A program made the translations under genes and the position numbers. 17,217 nt of DNA from RUG708 sp050946535 (GTDB taxonomy: Bacteria > Bacillota > Clostridia > Peptostreptococcales > Anaerovoracaceae). Positions 1-8,181 of the stretch are shown piece by piece; positions within the stretch are counted from its first letter, which is position 1, and each line of letters begins with the position of its first letter. The notes beneath the pieces are model-generated. The model saw only the letters and a list, made by a program, of their open reading frames with translations. It was not told where the DNA came from and made no database searches. The DNA is taken from assembly GCA_050946535.1 (NCBI GenBank), contig JBMNUZ010000021.1, positions 1-17,217 on the forward strand. The letters run 5' to 3'.

Positions 1-131
1 CAGTCAGCAATAGGGTGCTGCCGTAGGAAAAAGTACTAATCCACAGCGTCTACACAGAAGTATACAGAGAAATTCAAAGAAAGGAAAATGTGGAGAACTT
101 CCCTATGAGTTCAATATACAAGGAAAGGTAA
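1..131. other. Upstream tail and leader of nusA; no gene identified
   Basis: In this cluster the gene before nusA is usually rimP, but nothing recognisable as RimP is visible. Short frames entering from the left edge close early (TAG at 24-26, TAA at 37-39), so one may be the 3' end of the preceding gene. A stop-free frame runs from 27 to a TAA at 129-131 that abuts the nusA ATG. It contains a GTG at 90, but a 13-residue product is not convincing. The AAGGAAAGG purine run at about 120-128 is the likely nusA ribosome site. No good promoter is visible, so the operon promoter is probably outside the window. Confidence 0.5.
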
Positions 132-1328
132 ATGAATAAAGAATTTATCTCCGCGATGGACGAACTCGAAAGAGAGCGGGATATTTCCAAGGATGCACTG
201 CTCGATGCGATCGAACAGGCTCTGATATCTGCATATAAGAAGAACTATGCGAATTCGCAGAGCGTCAGAGTCAATATAGACAGGGAAACAGGCGACATCG
301 ACGTATACATGATTAAAAAAGTGGTACCGGACGAAGAAGTCATGAACGACTACGACGAGCTCACGCTCGAAGAAGCTCACGAAATAGATCCGAAGTACCA
401 GATAGGCGATATCATTGAGAAGAAGGTTACCCCGAAGAATTTCGGACGTATCGCGGCGCAGACGGCGAAACAGGTCGTCGTACAGCGCATCCGCGAAGCC
501 GAGAGAGGCGTGATCTACGACGAATTTTACAACAGGCAGGGAGAGATCATTACCGGAGTTGTATCGAGGGTCAGCAACGGTACTGTGTTTGTGGACATGA
601 ATAAGGCCGAGGGCGTGCTTTCGGCGAACGAACAGGTGGACGGCGAGGATTACAGCATCAACAGCCGCCTCAAGGTCTACATCATGGACGTGCGCAAATC
701 CAGCAGAGGCACTCAGGTTTACGTATCGAGATCTCACCCGGGTCTCGTAAAGAGGCTCTTCGAGCTTGAAGTCCCTGAAATCAGGGAAGGAACAGTCGAA
801 ATCAAGAGCATTTCGAGAGAGGCTGGTTCGAGAACGAAGATGGCTGTGGCAGCGAACGATCCCGACGTCGATGCCGTGGGAGCATGCATAGGACCGAGAG
901 GCGCCAGAGTACAGGCTGTAGTCGACGAACTCTTCGGAGAAAAGATAGACATCATTGCCTGGTCGGACGACCCGGCGGAGCTCATCAGAAGCGCGCTGAG
1001 CCCAGCGTCTACGGAAGAAGTCTTCGTAAATACGGAGGAAAACTTCGCAACTGTCATTGTTCCAGACTTTCAGCTTTCACTTGCGATCGGCATGAAAGGA
1101 CAGAACGTAAGGCTTGCAGCAAGGCTCTGCGGCTGGAAGATAGATATCAGAAGCCATTCTCAGTTTGAGGAAGAAGGCGGTGCAGAAGCGTTCGAGAACA
1201 GATCGGCCGCTGACATCGACAAGACCTCAAAAGACGATGAACCTGCCGATGAGGATCAGGACGTGATTTCAGAGACTGAAGAGGACGAAGATGACGGCAT
1301 ATTCATCGTATCGGACGAGGATGAATAA
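132..1328 (+). CDS. nusA: Transcription termination/antitermination factor NusA
   Basis: NusA binds RNA polymerase and nascent RNA and modulates pausing, intrinsic termination and antitermination. The 398-residue product has the usual order: an N-terminal RNAP-binding domain (about 1-125), an S1 domain (about 135-200), and two KH domains with GxxG loops at about residues 253-257 (IGPRG) and 319-323 (IGMKG). It ends in a strongly acidic Asp/Glu tail (about 350-398) rather than the paired acidic repeats of enterobacterial NusA. Length fits Firmicutes NusA plus that tail. The ATG follows a purine-rich AAGGAAAGG. The stop TAA directly abuts the ylxR ATG, so translation is probably coupled. It is the first complete gene of the operon. 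Confidence 0.97.
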   Translation: MNKEFISAMDELERERDISKDALLDAIEQALISAYKKNYANSQSVRVNIDRETGDIDVYMIKKVVPDEEVMNDYDELTLEEAHEIDPKYQIGDIIEKKVTPKNFGRIAAQTAKQVVVQRIREAERGVIYDEFYNRQGEIITGVVSRVSNGTVFVDMNKAEGVLSANEQVDGEDYSINSRLKVYIMDVRKSSRGTQVYVSRSHPGLVKRLFELEVPEIREGTVEIKSISREAGSRTKMAVAANDPDVDAVGACIGPRGARVQAVVDELFGEKIDIIAWSDDPAELIRSALSPASTEEVFVNTEENFATVIVPDFQLSLAIGMKGQNVRLAARLCGWKIDIRSHSQFEEEGGAEAFENRSAADIDKTSKDDEPADEDQDVISETEEDEDDGIFIVSDEDE

Positions 1329-1610
1329 ATGAAAACGAGAAAAGTACCCATGCGCCGCTGCGTCGGATGCATGGAATCAAAACCCAAGAAAGAGCTCATC
1401 AGAATAGTTGGAGACAAGGACGGCCATGTCTTCCTCGACGCAGGAGGCAAGGCGAACGGGCGGGGCGTTTACCTCTGCCCTGACAGGACTTGCTTTGAAA
1501 AAGCGCGTAAAAAGCACGCGATTTCGAGAAGCCTCGGAATGAGCGTGAATCAGGAAGATCTGGACAGAGTCTTTGCGGAGCTTGCTCAATATGAAGAAAA
1601 AGACACCTGA
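1329..1610 (+). CDS. ylxR: YlxR family RNA-binding protein (RnpM, RNase P modulator)
   Basis: Small basic protein of 93 residues and the universal neighbour of nusA in Firmicutes. YlxR of Bacillus subtilis has been described as an RNase P modulator (RnpM); that role is transferred by family. Visible signatures are the N-terminal RxCVGC segment (Cys11, Cys14) and the GRGVYLC segment (about 44-50), with further Cys at 50 and 55. The two Cys pairs could hold a metal, but this is inference. The ATG at 1329 follows the nusA TAA with no gap, and GAGGATG inside the end of nusA can serve as ribosome site. A later in-frame ATG at 1350 is possible, but conserved residues begin near it. The 3' end overlaps the next gene by 20 bases. 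Confidence 0.9.
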   Translation: MKTRKVPMRRCVGCMESKPKKELIRIVGDKDGHVFLDAGGKANGRGVYLCPDRTCFEKARKKHAISRSLGMSVNQEDLDRVFAELAQYEEKDT

Positions 1611-1914
1611 GAATTATCTGGGCCTTGCCAGAAGAGCGGGCAGGATAGTGTCCGGATACCGGACGTGTATTCACATTATCGGCAGAGGAAACATAAAACT
1701 TATGATCATTGCGGATGACGCCTCTCCCAATACAAAGGAGAAGTTTACTGCTCTGTGCAGCAAATACGGCGTTCCGTGCATAATTTACGGTACGGCCGAT
1801 TCGCTTTCGAGAGCCGCCGGATTGAGTGGCACCGGGGTGTTCGGCATAACGGACAAAAATTTTGCGGATGTGATAATAAAGGAGATCAGCGATGAGAAGA
1901 TAGTTACCGAGTAG
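1591..1914 (+). CDS. Ribosomal L7Ae-family protein (YlxQ-type)
   Basis: Small protein of the L7Ae/L30e/S12e/Gadd45 fold, usually called YlxQ, that sits between ylxR and infB in Firmicutes. Family members bind kink-turn RNA; the substrate of this one is unknown. Evidence is the N-terminal YLGLARRAG motif (about residues 9-17), the central LMIIADDAS strand-turn, the K-x-F segment and GVFGITDKNFA near the C terminus. I chose ATG 1591, giving 107 residues, because GGAG at 1577-1580 lies 10 bases before it. The frame is open further upstream to a TTG at 1573, but the extra six residues are not typical. It overlaps the end of ylxR by 20 bases, implying translational coupling. Confidence 0.85.
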   Translation: MKKKTPENYLGLARRAGRIVSGYRTCIHIIGRGNIKLMIIADDASPNTKEKFTALCSKYGVPCIIYGTADSLSRAAGLSGTGVFGITDKNFADVIIKEISDEKIVTE

Positions 1915-1931
1915 CAGGAGGTGCGGTTATT

Positions 1932-4442
1932 ATGAGAGTATACGAGTTGGCAAAGGAGCTGGGCATCACCAGCAGAGAAGCCTTGGAAAAACTCAGAAAA
2001 AACGGTGTTGAGAATATTAACAGCAATATGAATTCCCTCTCGCAGTCAGCGGAGAAGGTACTGAGAAACGCCGTTGCAGGCGCCAAAAAGGCCACTGAAA
2101 ATGTGCAGACAGGCGCGAAAGACAGAAAAGACACGAGTGAAAACACGGCTCATGCAGACAAAGAAAACAGGAAGAGCCACGCGGAAAAGCAGAATTCGTC
2201 TAAGAATGCTGTGAAAAGTGAAAAGAGTCGCGAGGCGCAGGGAAGGCAGAATCTCAGTGCCGGCGGAAAGAAGAACGACCACGGCGACCATCGCAGAAAA
2301 GACGGAAAGAACCGCGGCAGAAAAGACAGAAGAGAAAACGAACAGGCCGGAGCCAGAGACCACAGACAGAGCAGCGACCAGAAGAAATCAGGGCGCCAGC
2401 AGAAGCCTTCGTCCGGACAGCAGAATCAGCAGCATGGCGGCCGCAAAGCACAGGCAGCTTCCGGCAGCAGAAACAATTGGAACGGAGGCAGAAACAGCCA
2501 CGGCTCATCTGATAACAGAGATCGCAGCAGAAAAGACAACAGGAAAAACGGAAACGGCCGCAGCGGTGGACATAAGTTCAATACCATGAAAGCGGAAAAG
2601 CCGACTCATTCTCATAGAAGAGACCACAGAAAAGAACAGCGCAAAGAGGCTCAGCGCCTTGCAGAGGAAAGAGCCAACGCTATACCTGAAGGCGCTGTTG
2701 CAATCACAGTTCCTATCACGGTAAAGGGATTCGCTGAACAGATAGACGTGAGCCCGTCGACGATCATCATGAAGCTGATGAAGATGGGCATAATGGCGAA
2801 CATGAACGAAAACCTCGATGCAGATACAGTACAGATCCTCGGAGACGAACTCGGAAAGCAGATCGTGATCGGAGGAGTAGAAGAAGAACCTGTAGAGGAA
2901 GGCATCGAAGATTTCGAGGACAAAGAGGAAGATCTCAGACCTCGTCCGCCTGTAATCACGGTTATGGGCCATGTAGACCACGGCAAGACCTCGCTGCTCG
3001 ACAAGATAAGAAAGACAGACGTTACCGCGAGCGAGTCCGGCGGAATCACACAACACATTGGTGCTTCAGAGGTAACGTACAACGGACAGAAGATCGTGTT
3101 CCTCGATACACCGGGTCATGAAGCGTTTACCGCAATGAGAGCGAGAGGCGCGTACATCACGGATATCGCGGTTCTGGTAGTAGCTGCGGACGACAGCGTA
3201 AAGCCTCAGACGGTCGAGGCGATAAGCCACGCTAAAGCAGCGAACGTGCCTATCATAGTTGCTATCAACAAGATAGACAAGCCGGGCGCAAACGTCGAAA
3301 AAGTAAAGGAAGACCTTTCAAAGAACGGCATACTCGTAGAAGAATGGGGCGGAGACGTAATCTGCGTTCCTGTATCCGCAAAGACAGGCGAAGGCATCGA
3401 CAACCTGCTCGAGATGATCCTTCTCCAGGCGGAAATGCTCGAGCTGCGCGCAAATCCTAACAGACTCGCGCTCGGTACAGTAATCGAGGCAAGACTCGAC
3501 AAGCAGAAGGGCCCTATCGCTACTCTGCTCGTTCAGAACGGTACTCTCAAGAAAGGCATGTCGATCGTCGCCGGAAACTGCTACGGCAGAATCAAGGCGA
3601 TGACAAACTACAAGGGTGCTGCCCTCAAGAAGGCGGGTCCTGCAACGGCTGTAGAGGTCCTCGGTCTCGACGACGTACCTCTCGCGGGCGACAATTTCAA
3701 TGCCGTAAAATCGGATAAGATCGCACGCGAAATAGCTGAAAACAGAAAAGAAAAGCAGAGAGAACAGGTTCTCCACGAAAAGGCAGGAGTATCTCTCGAA
3801 GAACTCTTCAACCAGATCAAGCAGGGCGAGGTCAAGTCGCTCAACCTGATCATCAAGGCCGACGTACAGGGATCTGTCGGCGCGCTCGTTTCATCGCTCG
3901 AAAAACTCAAGAACGATGAAGTAGCGGTCAAGATCATTCATACGGGTGTAGGCGCGATAAACGAATCGGATGTAATGCTCGCAAGCACCACCGACGCTAT
4001 AATAATCGGATTCAACGTACGTCCGAGCTCGGCGGTATCGGCACAGGCCGAAAGAGAACACGTGGAAATACGTACATACTCTGTAATTTACGAGATTATC
4101 GAGGATGTAGAAGCGGCTCTCAAGGGTATGCTCGCACCTGTGCTCAAGGAACAGGTAATCGGAAGCGCCGAGATTAGAAATACATTCAAGGTTCCTAACG
4201 TAGGTACCGTAGGAGGCGCCTATGTTACGGACGGCAAGATGGAAAGAAACGCCGATATCAGGCTTATCAGGGACGGAATCGTAGTCCACGAGGGCAAGAT
4301 CTCATCGCTCAAGAGATTCAAGGACGACGCGAGAGAAGTTGCAAAAGGCTTTGAATGCGGCATTGGCATAGAGAATTTCAATGACATCAAAGACGGCGAC
4401 GTTATCGAAGCTTACAAGATGGTAGAAGTTGAGAAAGAATGA
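1932..4442 (+). CDS. infB: Translation initiation factor IF-2
   Basis: IF-2 is the GTPase that brings initiator fMet-tRNA to the 30S subunit and promotes subunit joining. The 836-residue protein starts with an IF2N subdomain (about 1-50). A long low-complexity stretch rich in Arg, Lys, Gln, Asn, Gly and Ser follows (about 60-230), then a second IF2N-like subdomain (about 250-310). The G domain has G1 GHVDHGKTS at about 346-354, G3 DTPGHEAF at about 391-398 and G4 NKID near 445. Domains II, III and C2 follow to the end. The ATG has a strong AGGAGG (1916-1921) 10 bases upstream, just after the preceding stop. The disordered basic linker is unusually long and is treated as a separate finding. 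Confidence 0.98.
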   Translation: MRVYELAKELGITSREALEKLRKNGVENINSNMNSLSQSAEKVLRNAVAGAKKATENVQTGAKDRKDTSENTAHADKENRKSHAEKQNSSKNAVKSEKSREAQGRQNLSAGGKKNDHGDHRRKDGKNRGRKDRRENEQAGARDHRQSSDQKKSGRQQKPSSGQQNQQHGGRKAQAASGSRNNWNGGRNSHGSSDNRDRSRKDNRKNGNGRSGGHKFNTMKAEKPTHSHRRDHRKEQRKEAQRLAEERANAIPEGAVAITVPITVKGFAEQIDVSPSTIIMKLMKMGIMANMNENLDADTVQILGDELGKQIVIGGVEEEPVEEGIEDFEDKEEDLRPRPPVITVMGHVDHGKTSLLDKIRKTDVTASESGGITQHIGASEVTYNGQKIVFLDTPGHEAFTAMRARGAYITDIAVLVVAADDSVKPQTVEAISHAKAANVPIIVAINKIDKPGANVEKVKEDLSKNGILVEEWGGDVICVPVSAKTGEGIDNLLEMILLQAEMLELRANPNRLALGTVIEARLDKQKGPIATLLVQNGTLKKGMSIVAGNCYGRIKAMTNYKGAALKKAGPATAVEVLGLDDVPLAGDNFNAVKSDKIAREIAENRKEKQREQVLHEKAGVSLEELFNQIKQGEVKSLNLIIKADVQGSVGALVSSLEKLKNDEVAVKIIHTGVGAINESDVMLASTTDAIIIGFNVRPSSAVSAQAEREHVEIRTYSVIYEIIEDVEAALKGMLAPVLKEQVIGSAEIRNTFKVPNVGTVGGAYVTDGKMERNADIRLIRDGIVVHEGKISSLKRFKDDAREVAKGFECGIGIENFNDIKDGDVIEAYKMVEVEKE

Positions 4443-4464
4443 ACAGCCTGCGGGGTGATATGAA

Positions 4465-6105
4465 ATGGCACACAGCTACAGAAAAGGCCGTCTCGGCGAA
4501 GAGATCAAGAAGATCATAAGCGATATGCTTCTCCGCGACCTCAAGGATCCCAGACTGACCGACAAGATGATAAGCGTTACAGACGTCGACGTATCTCCGG
4601 ACGGAAGCTACGCGACCGTTTACATAACCGTTCTCGGCAGCTCTGTATCTGAGAACACTCCCGATGAAGAGAAAAAAGAGGTTATAGACGGCCTTTCCAA
4701 GGCGTCCGGACATATCAGAAAGATCATAGGACGCCGCATCAAGATCAGACACGTGCCGGAGCTCACTTTTAAAATCGACGAGTCGATGGAGTACGGACGC
4801 CATATGTCGAAAGTGCTCGACAGTCTCGATATCAAGCCGGAGGAGCCTGGCGCACCGGAGGACGGCGCCGGGAACGTGGCTGAAAATATTGAAGAGAACG
4901 GAGGCCAGGAGGACGAAACCGTCGTAGTATCTCCGATGGGCGAGATCGATTATTCGGAAACAGACGAAACGGGAACACTGATAACCGACAAAGACGGATA
5001 CGATCTCTCAGAGGATAATTACCAGCATTTCAAGCCTGCTTACGTGCTCGAGCCTGACGACAGGACCGAAGCGATGGAGAAGATAGCAGAACTGCTGAGA
5101 GAAGCTGACTCCATGTATATCTTTCCTCACTACGTAGCGGACGGCGATGCCATCGGCTCATGCGCATCACTCTGCTGCATGATGAGGAGGCTCGGGAAAG
5201 AAGCGGATATACTCATGGAAGATGAAATTCCCGACAACCTCAAATTCATGGACAAAAACTACGTCACATTCGCTGACGACAGCAATGATCTTCCAAAGAG
5301 AGACTTATGCATAGCGCTCGACTGCAGCAACCTGGACAGGTTCCCGAAGAGACAGAGACTTTTCCTCGAGTGCGGCAGGCACACGGCCTGCATCGACCAC
5401 CATATCGCAAACGAGAGCTTTGCCGACGCGAGCCTGATAGATCCCGATGCTTCAGCCACATGCGAGCTGATGTACGAACTTTACCTTTACATGGGTCTCG
5501 ACATCAATTCCGAAGCATGCGAGGCGATATACACGGGAATAGTAACGGATACCGGGAATTTTCAATATACAAATACTTCGAGAAAGACGCACCTGATAAC
5601 TGCCGATCTCTACGCTCGCGGCATCGACACAAAGAAGATAAATATCATACTGTATCAGAGCGACAGGCCGCAGAAGCTCAAGCTTCACGCCATGATCATG
5701 AGCCATATGAAGCTGTTCTGCGGAGGCAGGGCATCCATCGCCTACGTAACGCTCGACATGTACAAAGAAGCCGATGCAAAGACGAACGAGAGCGACGGCA
5801 TAAATTCGGCGATCAGGGACATCAAAGGCGTGGAGGTAGCTGTATTCCTCAGGGAAAAGCAGGACCATGAGATAAAGGTCGGATTCAGAAGCAAAGACTA
5901 CATAGATGTAGCAGCTATATGTGTGAAATTCGGAGGCGGCGGCCACGTGCACGCGGCCGGCTGCACACTGCTCATGACGATGGAAGAAACGATTCCTATA
6001 GTCATGAACGCGGTAGAGGAGGCACTCAGACAGTATGACCTCGCACATCCTGAACAGGCAGCGATGCTTGAGGCAGGCGATGATGCAGAGGCTGCGGATG
6101 AGTAG
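4465..6105 (+). CDS. Fused RbfA (30S maturation factor) - NrnA-type DHH/DHHA1 phosphoesterase
   Basis: A single 546-residue frame joins two proteins that are normally separate neighbours. Residues 1 to about 120 are RbfA, the KH-fold factor that binds immature 30S subunits near the 16S 5' helix; GEEIKKIISD, DPRL and the DVSPDGSYA segment are visible. Residues about 121-195 form an acidic, Gly/Glu-rich linker. Residues about 200-525 are an NrnA-like nanoRNase/pAp phosphatase with HYVADGDAIGS (His222, Asp226, Asp228), Asp286, the DHH triad 311-313, Asp362 in DTGNFQY, and the DHHA1 motif GGGHVHAAG (491-499). All metal and substrate motifs look intact. ATG 4465 follows GGGGTGAT (about 4451-4458). 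No internal stop or frameshift is seen. The acidic C-terminal tail runs to TAG 6103-6105. Confidence 0.93.
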   Translation: MAHSYRKGRLGEEIKKIISDMLLRDLKDPRLTDKMISVTDVDVSPDGSYATVYITVLGSSVSENTPDEEKKEVIDGLSKASGHIRKIIGRRIKIRHVPELTFKIDESMEYGRHMSKVLDSLDIKPEEPGAPEDGAGNVAENIEENGGQEDETVVVSPMGEIDYSETDETGTLITDKDGYDLSEDNYQHFKPAYVLEPDDRTEAMEKIAELLREADSMYIFPHYVADGDAIGSCASLCCMMRRLGKEADILMEDEIPDNLKFMDKNYVTFADDSNDLPKRDLCIALDCSNLDRFPKRQRLFLECGRHTACIDHHIANESFADASLIDPDASATCELMYELYLYMGLDINSEACEAIYTGIVTDTGNFQYTNTSRKTHLITADLYARGIDTKKINIILYQSDRPQKLKLHAMIMSHMKLFCGGRASIAYVTLDMYKEADAKTNESDGINSAIRDIKGVEVAVFLREKQDHEIKVGFRSKDYIDVAAICVKFGGGGHVHAAGCTLLMTMEETIPIVMNAVEEALRQYDLAHPEQAAMLEAGDDAEAADE

Positions 6106-6114
6106 TTTGGAGAA

Positions 6115-7101
6115 TTGGACGGATTTATAAATCTGCTAAAACCAGCGGGCATGACGTCTCACGACGCTGTTGGCGCGGTGAGACGCATACTCAGGAATAA
6201 AAAGACAGGACATACGGGGACGCTCGATCCGAGAGCGTGCGGAGTGCTCTGTATCTGCGTGGGGCGCGCCACGAGGGCGGCAGAGTATCTGGAAAACAGC
6301 CGCAAATCGTACAGATGCGAGATGAAGCTCGGCATAACGACCGACACGGGCGACATATGGGGCGCGCCCACCGGAGGAGATCCGGAAAGGGCGGCGTCGG
6401 TGAGCCGTGAAGAGGCAGAGAAAGCGATGCAGGAGCTCACGGGTACACGTCTTCAGTATCCGCCTATGTACTCGGCTGTGAAGATAAACGGCCGGCCGCT
6501 TTACGAATACGCCAGAAACGGCGAAGCGGCCGAAGTCAGACCTCGTGAGATCACGATATACAGCATAAAACCGGTGAGCGTATTCGACGAACCGGGCGTG
6601 ATAATGTTCGATACAGAATGCTCCAAGGGCACGTATATACGCACGCTCTGCGAAGAGCTCGGCGAAATTCTGGGGTGCGGAGCGACCATGACGATGCTCG
6701 TAAGGACATCGGCGGGGAGCATGAAGCTCGAAGATTCGGTCACGTTTGAGGAAATGCTCGACGCGGTCGGCGAGGCTGAAAACCTGACTCACAGCGAGAT
6801 CATGTCGAAGAGGAGAGACGAGCCACTAAAGGCGGATATGAGCAGGTTTCTGACGCCTATAGACGATATGCTCCCCACGTTCGGCAGAATAAGCCTCGGC
6901 GCGGAGGACATTAAAAAATTCGTAAACGGCGGGAAAATATCGGGAAAAAGCTCGGTTCCGGAAGCGGAAAACACGCTGCCGGCTGATTCTCCGTTCGGAA
7001 ATATGTATAGAATCTACGGACCGGACGGTTCGTTTTACGGTACGGGAACAAAAAAGAATGCAACCGGAATACTAACAGCGGAAAAGGTGTTTTTCAGATG
7101 A
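6115..7101 (+). CDS. truB: tRNA pseudouridine(55) synthase TruB
   Basis: TruB isomerises U55 in the T-loop of elongator tRNAs. The 328-residue frame has the start motif GFINLLKPAGMTSHD, the catalytic motif GHTGTLDP with nucleophile Asp38, YPPMYSAVK(I)NG, and a C-terminal extension similar to those in other Firmicutes. The only start that keeps the N-terminal motif is TTG at 6115. The next in-frame ATG (6151) would remove the essential KPAG segment. GGAG at 6109-6112 lies only two bases before the TTG, which is closer than usual. The gene is in the same frame as the preceding rbfA-nrnA gene and is separated from its TAG by nine bases, so reinitiation is likely. It overlaps ribF by four bases (ATGA). 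Confidence 0.95.
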   Translation: MDGFINLLKPAGMTSHDAVGAVRRILRNKKTGHTGTLDPRACGVLCICVGRATRAAEYLENSRKSYRCEMKLGITTDTGDIWGAPTGGDPERAASVSREEAEKAMQELTGTRLQYPPMYSAVKINGRPLYEYARNGEAAEVRPREITIYSIKPVSVFDEPGVIMFDTECSKGTYIRTLCEELGEILGCGATMTMLVRTSAGSMKLEDSVTFEEMLDAVGEAENLTHSEIMSKRRDEPLKADMSRFLTPIDDMLPTFGRISLGAEDIKKFVNGGKISGKSSVPEAENTLPADSPFGNMYRIYGPDGSFYGTGTKKNATGILTAEKVFFR

Positions 7102-8042
7102 TAATTTTCAACAGCTTGGATAAAACCGATATTCAGGAACCCACGGTCGTTGCGATGGGCAATTTCGACGGAATTCACAGAGGACACAGAGCCCTTATAC
7201 AGCAGGCTGTCGAGGATGCGCACGCTGCCGGCGTAAAAAGCACGGTGTTTACTTTCTCTGAAAACCCGAGAAATATTCTGGCAGGCCACACGGTCGTCAG
7301 AAACATCGTATACCCAGAGGACAAGATCGAACTCATCCGCGAGCTCGGTGTTGATTATCTCGTTTCGGTACCGTTCAACGAGAGCCTCATGAAGCAGCTT
7401 CCTGATGATTTCGTAAAAGATATTCTCGTCGGGAAATTCAATGTGACAGAGACAGTCTGCGGATTTAATTTCACTTACGGATACAAAGCCGGAGGAAATG
7501 CTGAAACGCTCAAGGCTGCCGGAAAAGAGCTCGGATTCAGTGCTAAGGTGATACCAGCGATTACCGATGGTGACGATACCATAAGCAGCACGCTTATCAG
7601 ACAGAAGATAGCCGAAGGAGATGTCGAAAGAGCTGCGCAGCTGCTCGGAAGAAATTATTCGATAAAGGGAACCGTCGTCCACGGCAATGAAATAGGCAGG
7701 ACGATCGGCTTTCCGACGTGCAATATCACGGTCGACGAGACGATGATTACTCCGGCGAACGGCGTGTATTTTTCATACTGCCACGTGGACGGAAAACGCT
7801 ACTGCAGCGTTACAAACGTAGGGAACAAGCCGACGATCGGCACATATGACAAAAATATCGAAACGAACATTCTCGATTTCGACAGGGATATCTACGGGCA
7901 GACCGTTACAGTCGAGTTCCTGAAGAGGCGCCGCATGGAACGCAAATTCAGCGGGATCGAAGAGCTTCAGTCAGAAATCAACAAGGACAAGGCTGCGGCC
8001 CGGAACTACCACAGGGCCAGAGGGCCTGTCATGCACTCTTGA
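7098..8042 (+). CDS. ribF: Bifunctional riboflavin kinase / FAD synthetase RibF
   Basis: RibF phosphorylates riboflavin to FMN and then adenylates FMN to FAD. The 314-residue protein has the N-terminal nucleotidyltransferase domain with GNFDGIHRGH (21-30; HxGH-type active site) and the STLIRQKIAEGD helix at about 160. The C-terminal riboflavin kinase domain carries GRTIGFPTCNI (about 200-210), NVGNKPT and the C-terminal FLKRRR-x-E-F helix. Its ATG overlaps the truB stop as ATGA, a standard coupling arrangement, and truB-ribF-rpsO is a conserved bacterial order. The stop codon region (8040-8042) is shared with the -35 box of the rpsO promoter. Confidence 0.96.
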   Translation: MIIFNSLDKTDIQEPTVVAMGNFDGIHRGHRALIQQAVEDAHAAGVKSTVFTFSENPRNILAGHTVVRNIVYPEDKIELIRELGVDYLVSVPFNESLMKQLPDDFVKDILVGKFNVTETVCGFNFTYGYKAGGNAETLKAAGKELGFSAKVIPAITDGDDTISSTLIRQKIAEGDVERAAQLLGRNYSIKGTVVHGNEIGRTIGFPTCNITVDETMITPANGVYFSYCHVDGKRYCSVTNVGNKPTIGTYDKNIETNILDFDRDIYGQTVTVEFLKRRRMERKFSGIEELQSEINKDKAAARNYHRARGPVMHS

Positions 8043-8067
8043 CATGAAATATTGAAGTGTGTATAAT
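8039..8067 (+). promoter_or_regulatory. Consensus sigma-70/SigA promoter for rpsO
   Basis: TTGACA at 8039-8044 and TATAAT at 8062-8067 are separated by exactly 17 bases. Both boxes match the vegetative consensus at every position. The -35 box overlaps the ribF TGA. Transcription would start near 8074, about 108 bases upstream of the rpsO ATG, leaving room for a structured leader. Confidence 0.88.
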
Positions 8068-8088
8068 CATGAAGAATGTTTTAATCCC

Positions 8089-8149
8089 GTCTCTTTAAGA
8101 GACTAGTACCATAGGCTTAGCTGCTTGTTTCTCCGGCATTCAGCTCAGC
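8089..8149 (+). promoter_or_regulatory. rpsO leader hairpins, candidate S15 autoregulatory element
   Basis: Two stem-loops are visible in the predicted rpsO leader. The first is GTCTCT (8089-8094) with AGAGAC (8098-8103), around a TTA loop. The second pairs GCTTAGCTG (8115-8123) with CAGCTCAGC (8141-8149), with one mismatch and a 17-base loop. rpsO leaders in several bacterial lineages bind S15 and repress translation, and the structures differ among phyla. Assigning that role here is inference. Confidence 0.45.
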
Positions 8150-8181
8150 TTAAGGTGAATTCAGAACAAGGAGAAAAGAAA

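Noticed and set aside
1..131. 3' end of rimP
   Set aside because: Expected by synteny, but none of the short frames at the left edge resembles a RimP C terminus, so no call is made.
111..737. 208-codon minus-strand frame opposite nusA
   Set aside because: It lies wholly antisense to a clear nusA, has no family resemblance or ribosome site, and reflects codon bias in the real gene.
2218..2589. 123-codon plus-strand frame inside infB
   Set aside because: It is an alternate-frame reading of the Arg/Lys-rich low-complexity segment of IF2; its repetitive composition is a by-product of the true frame.
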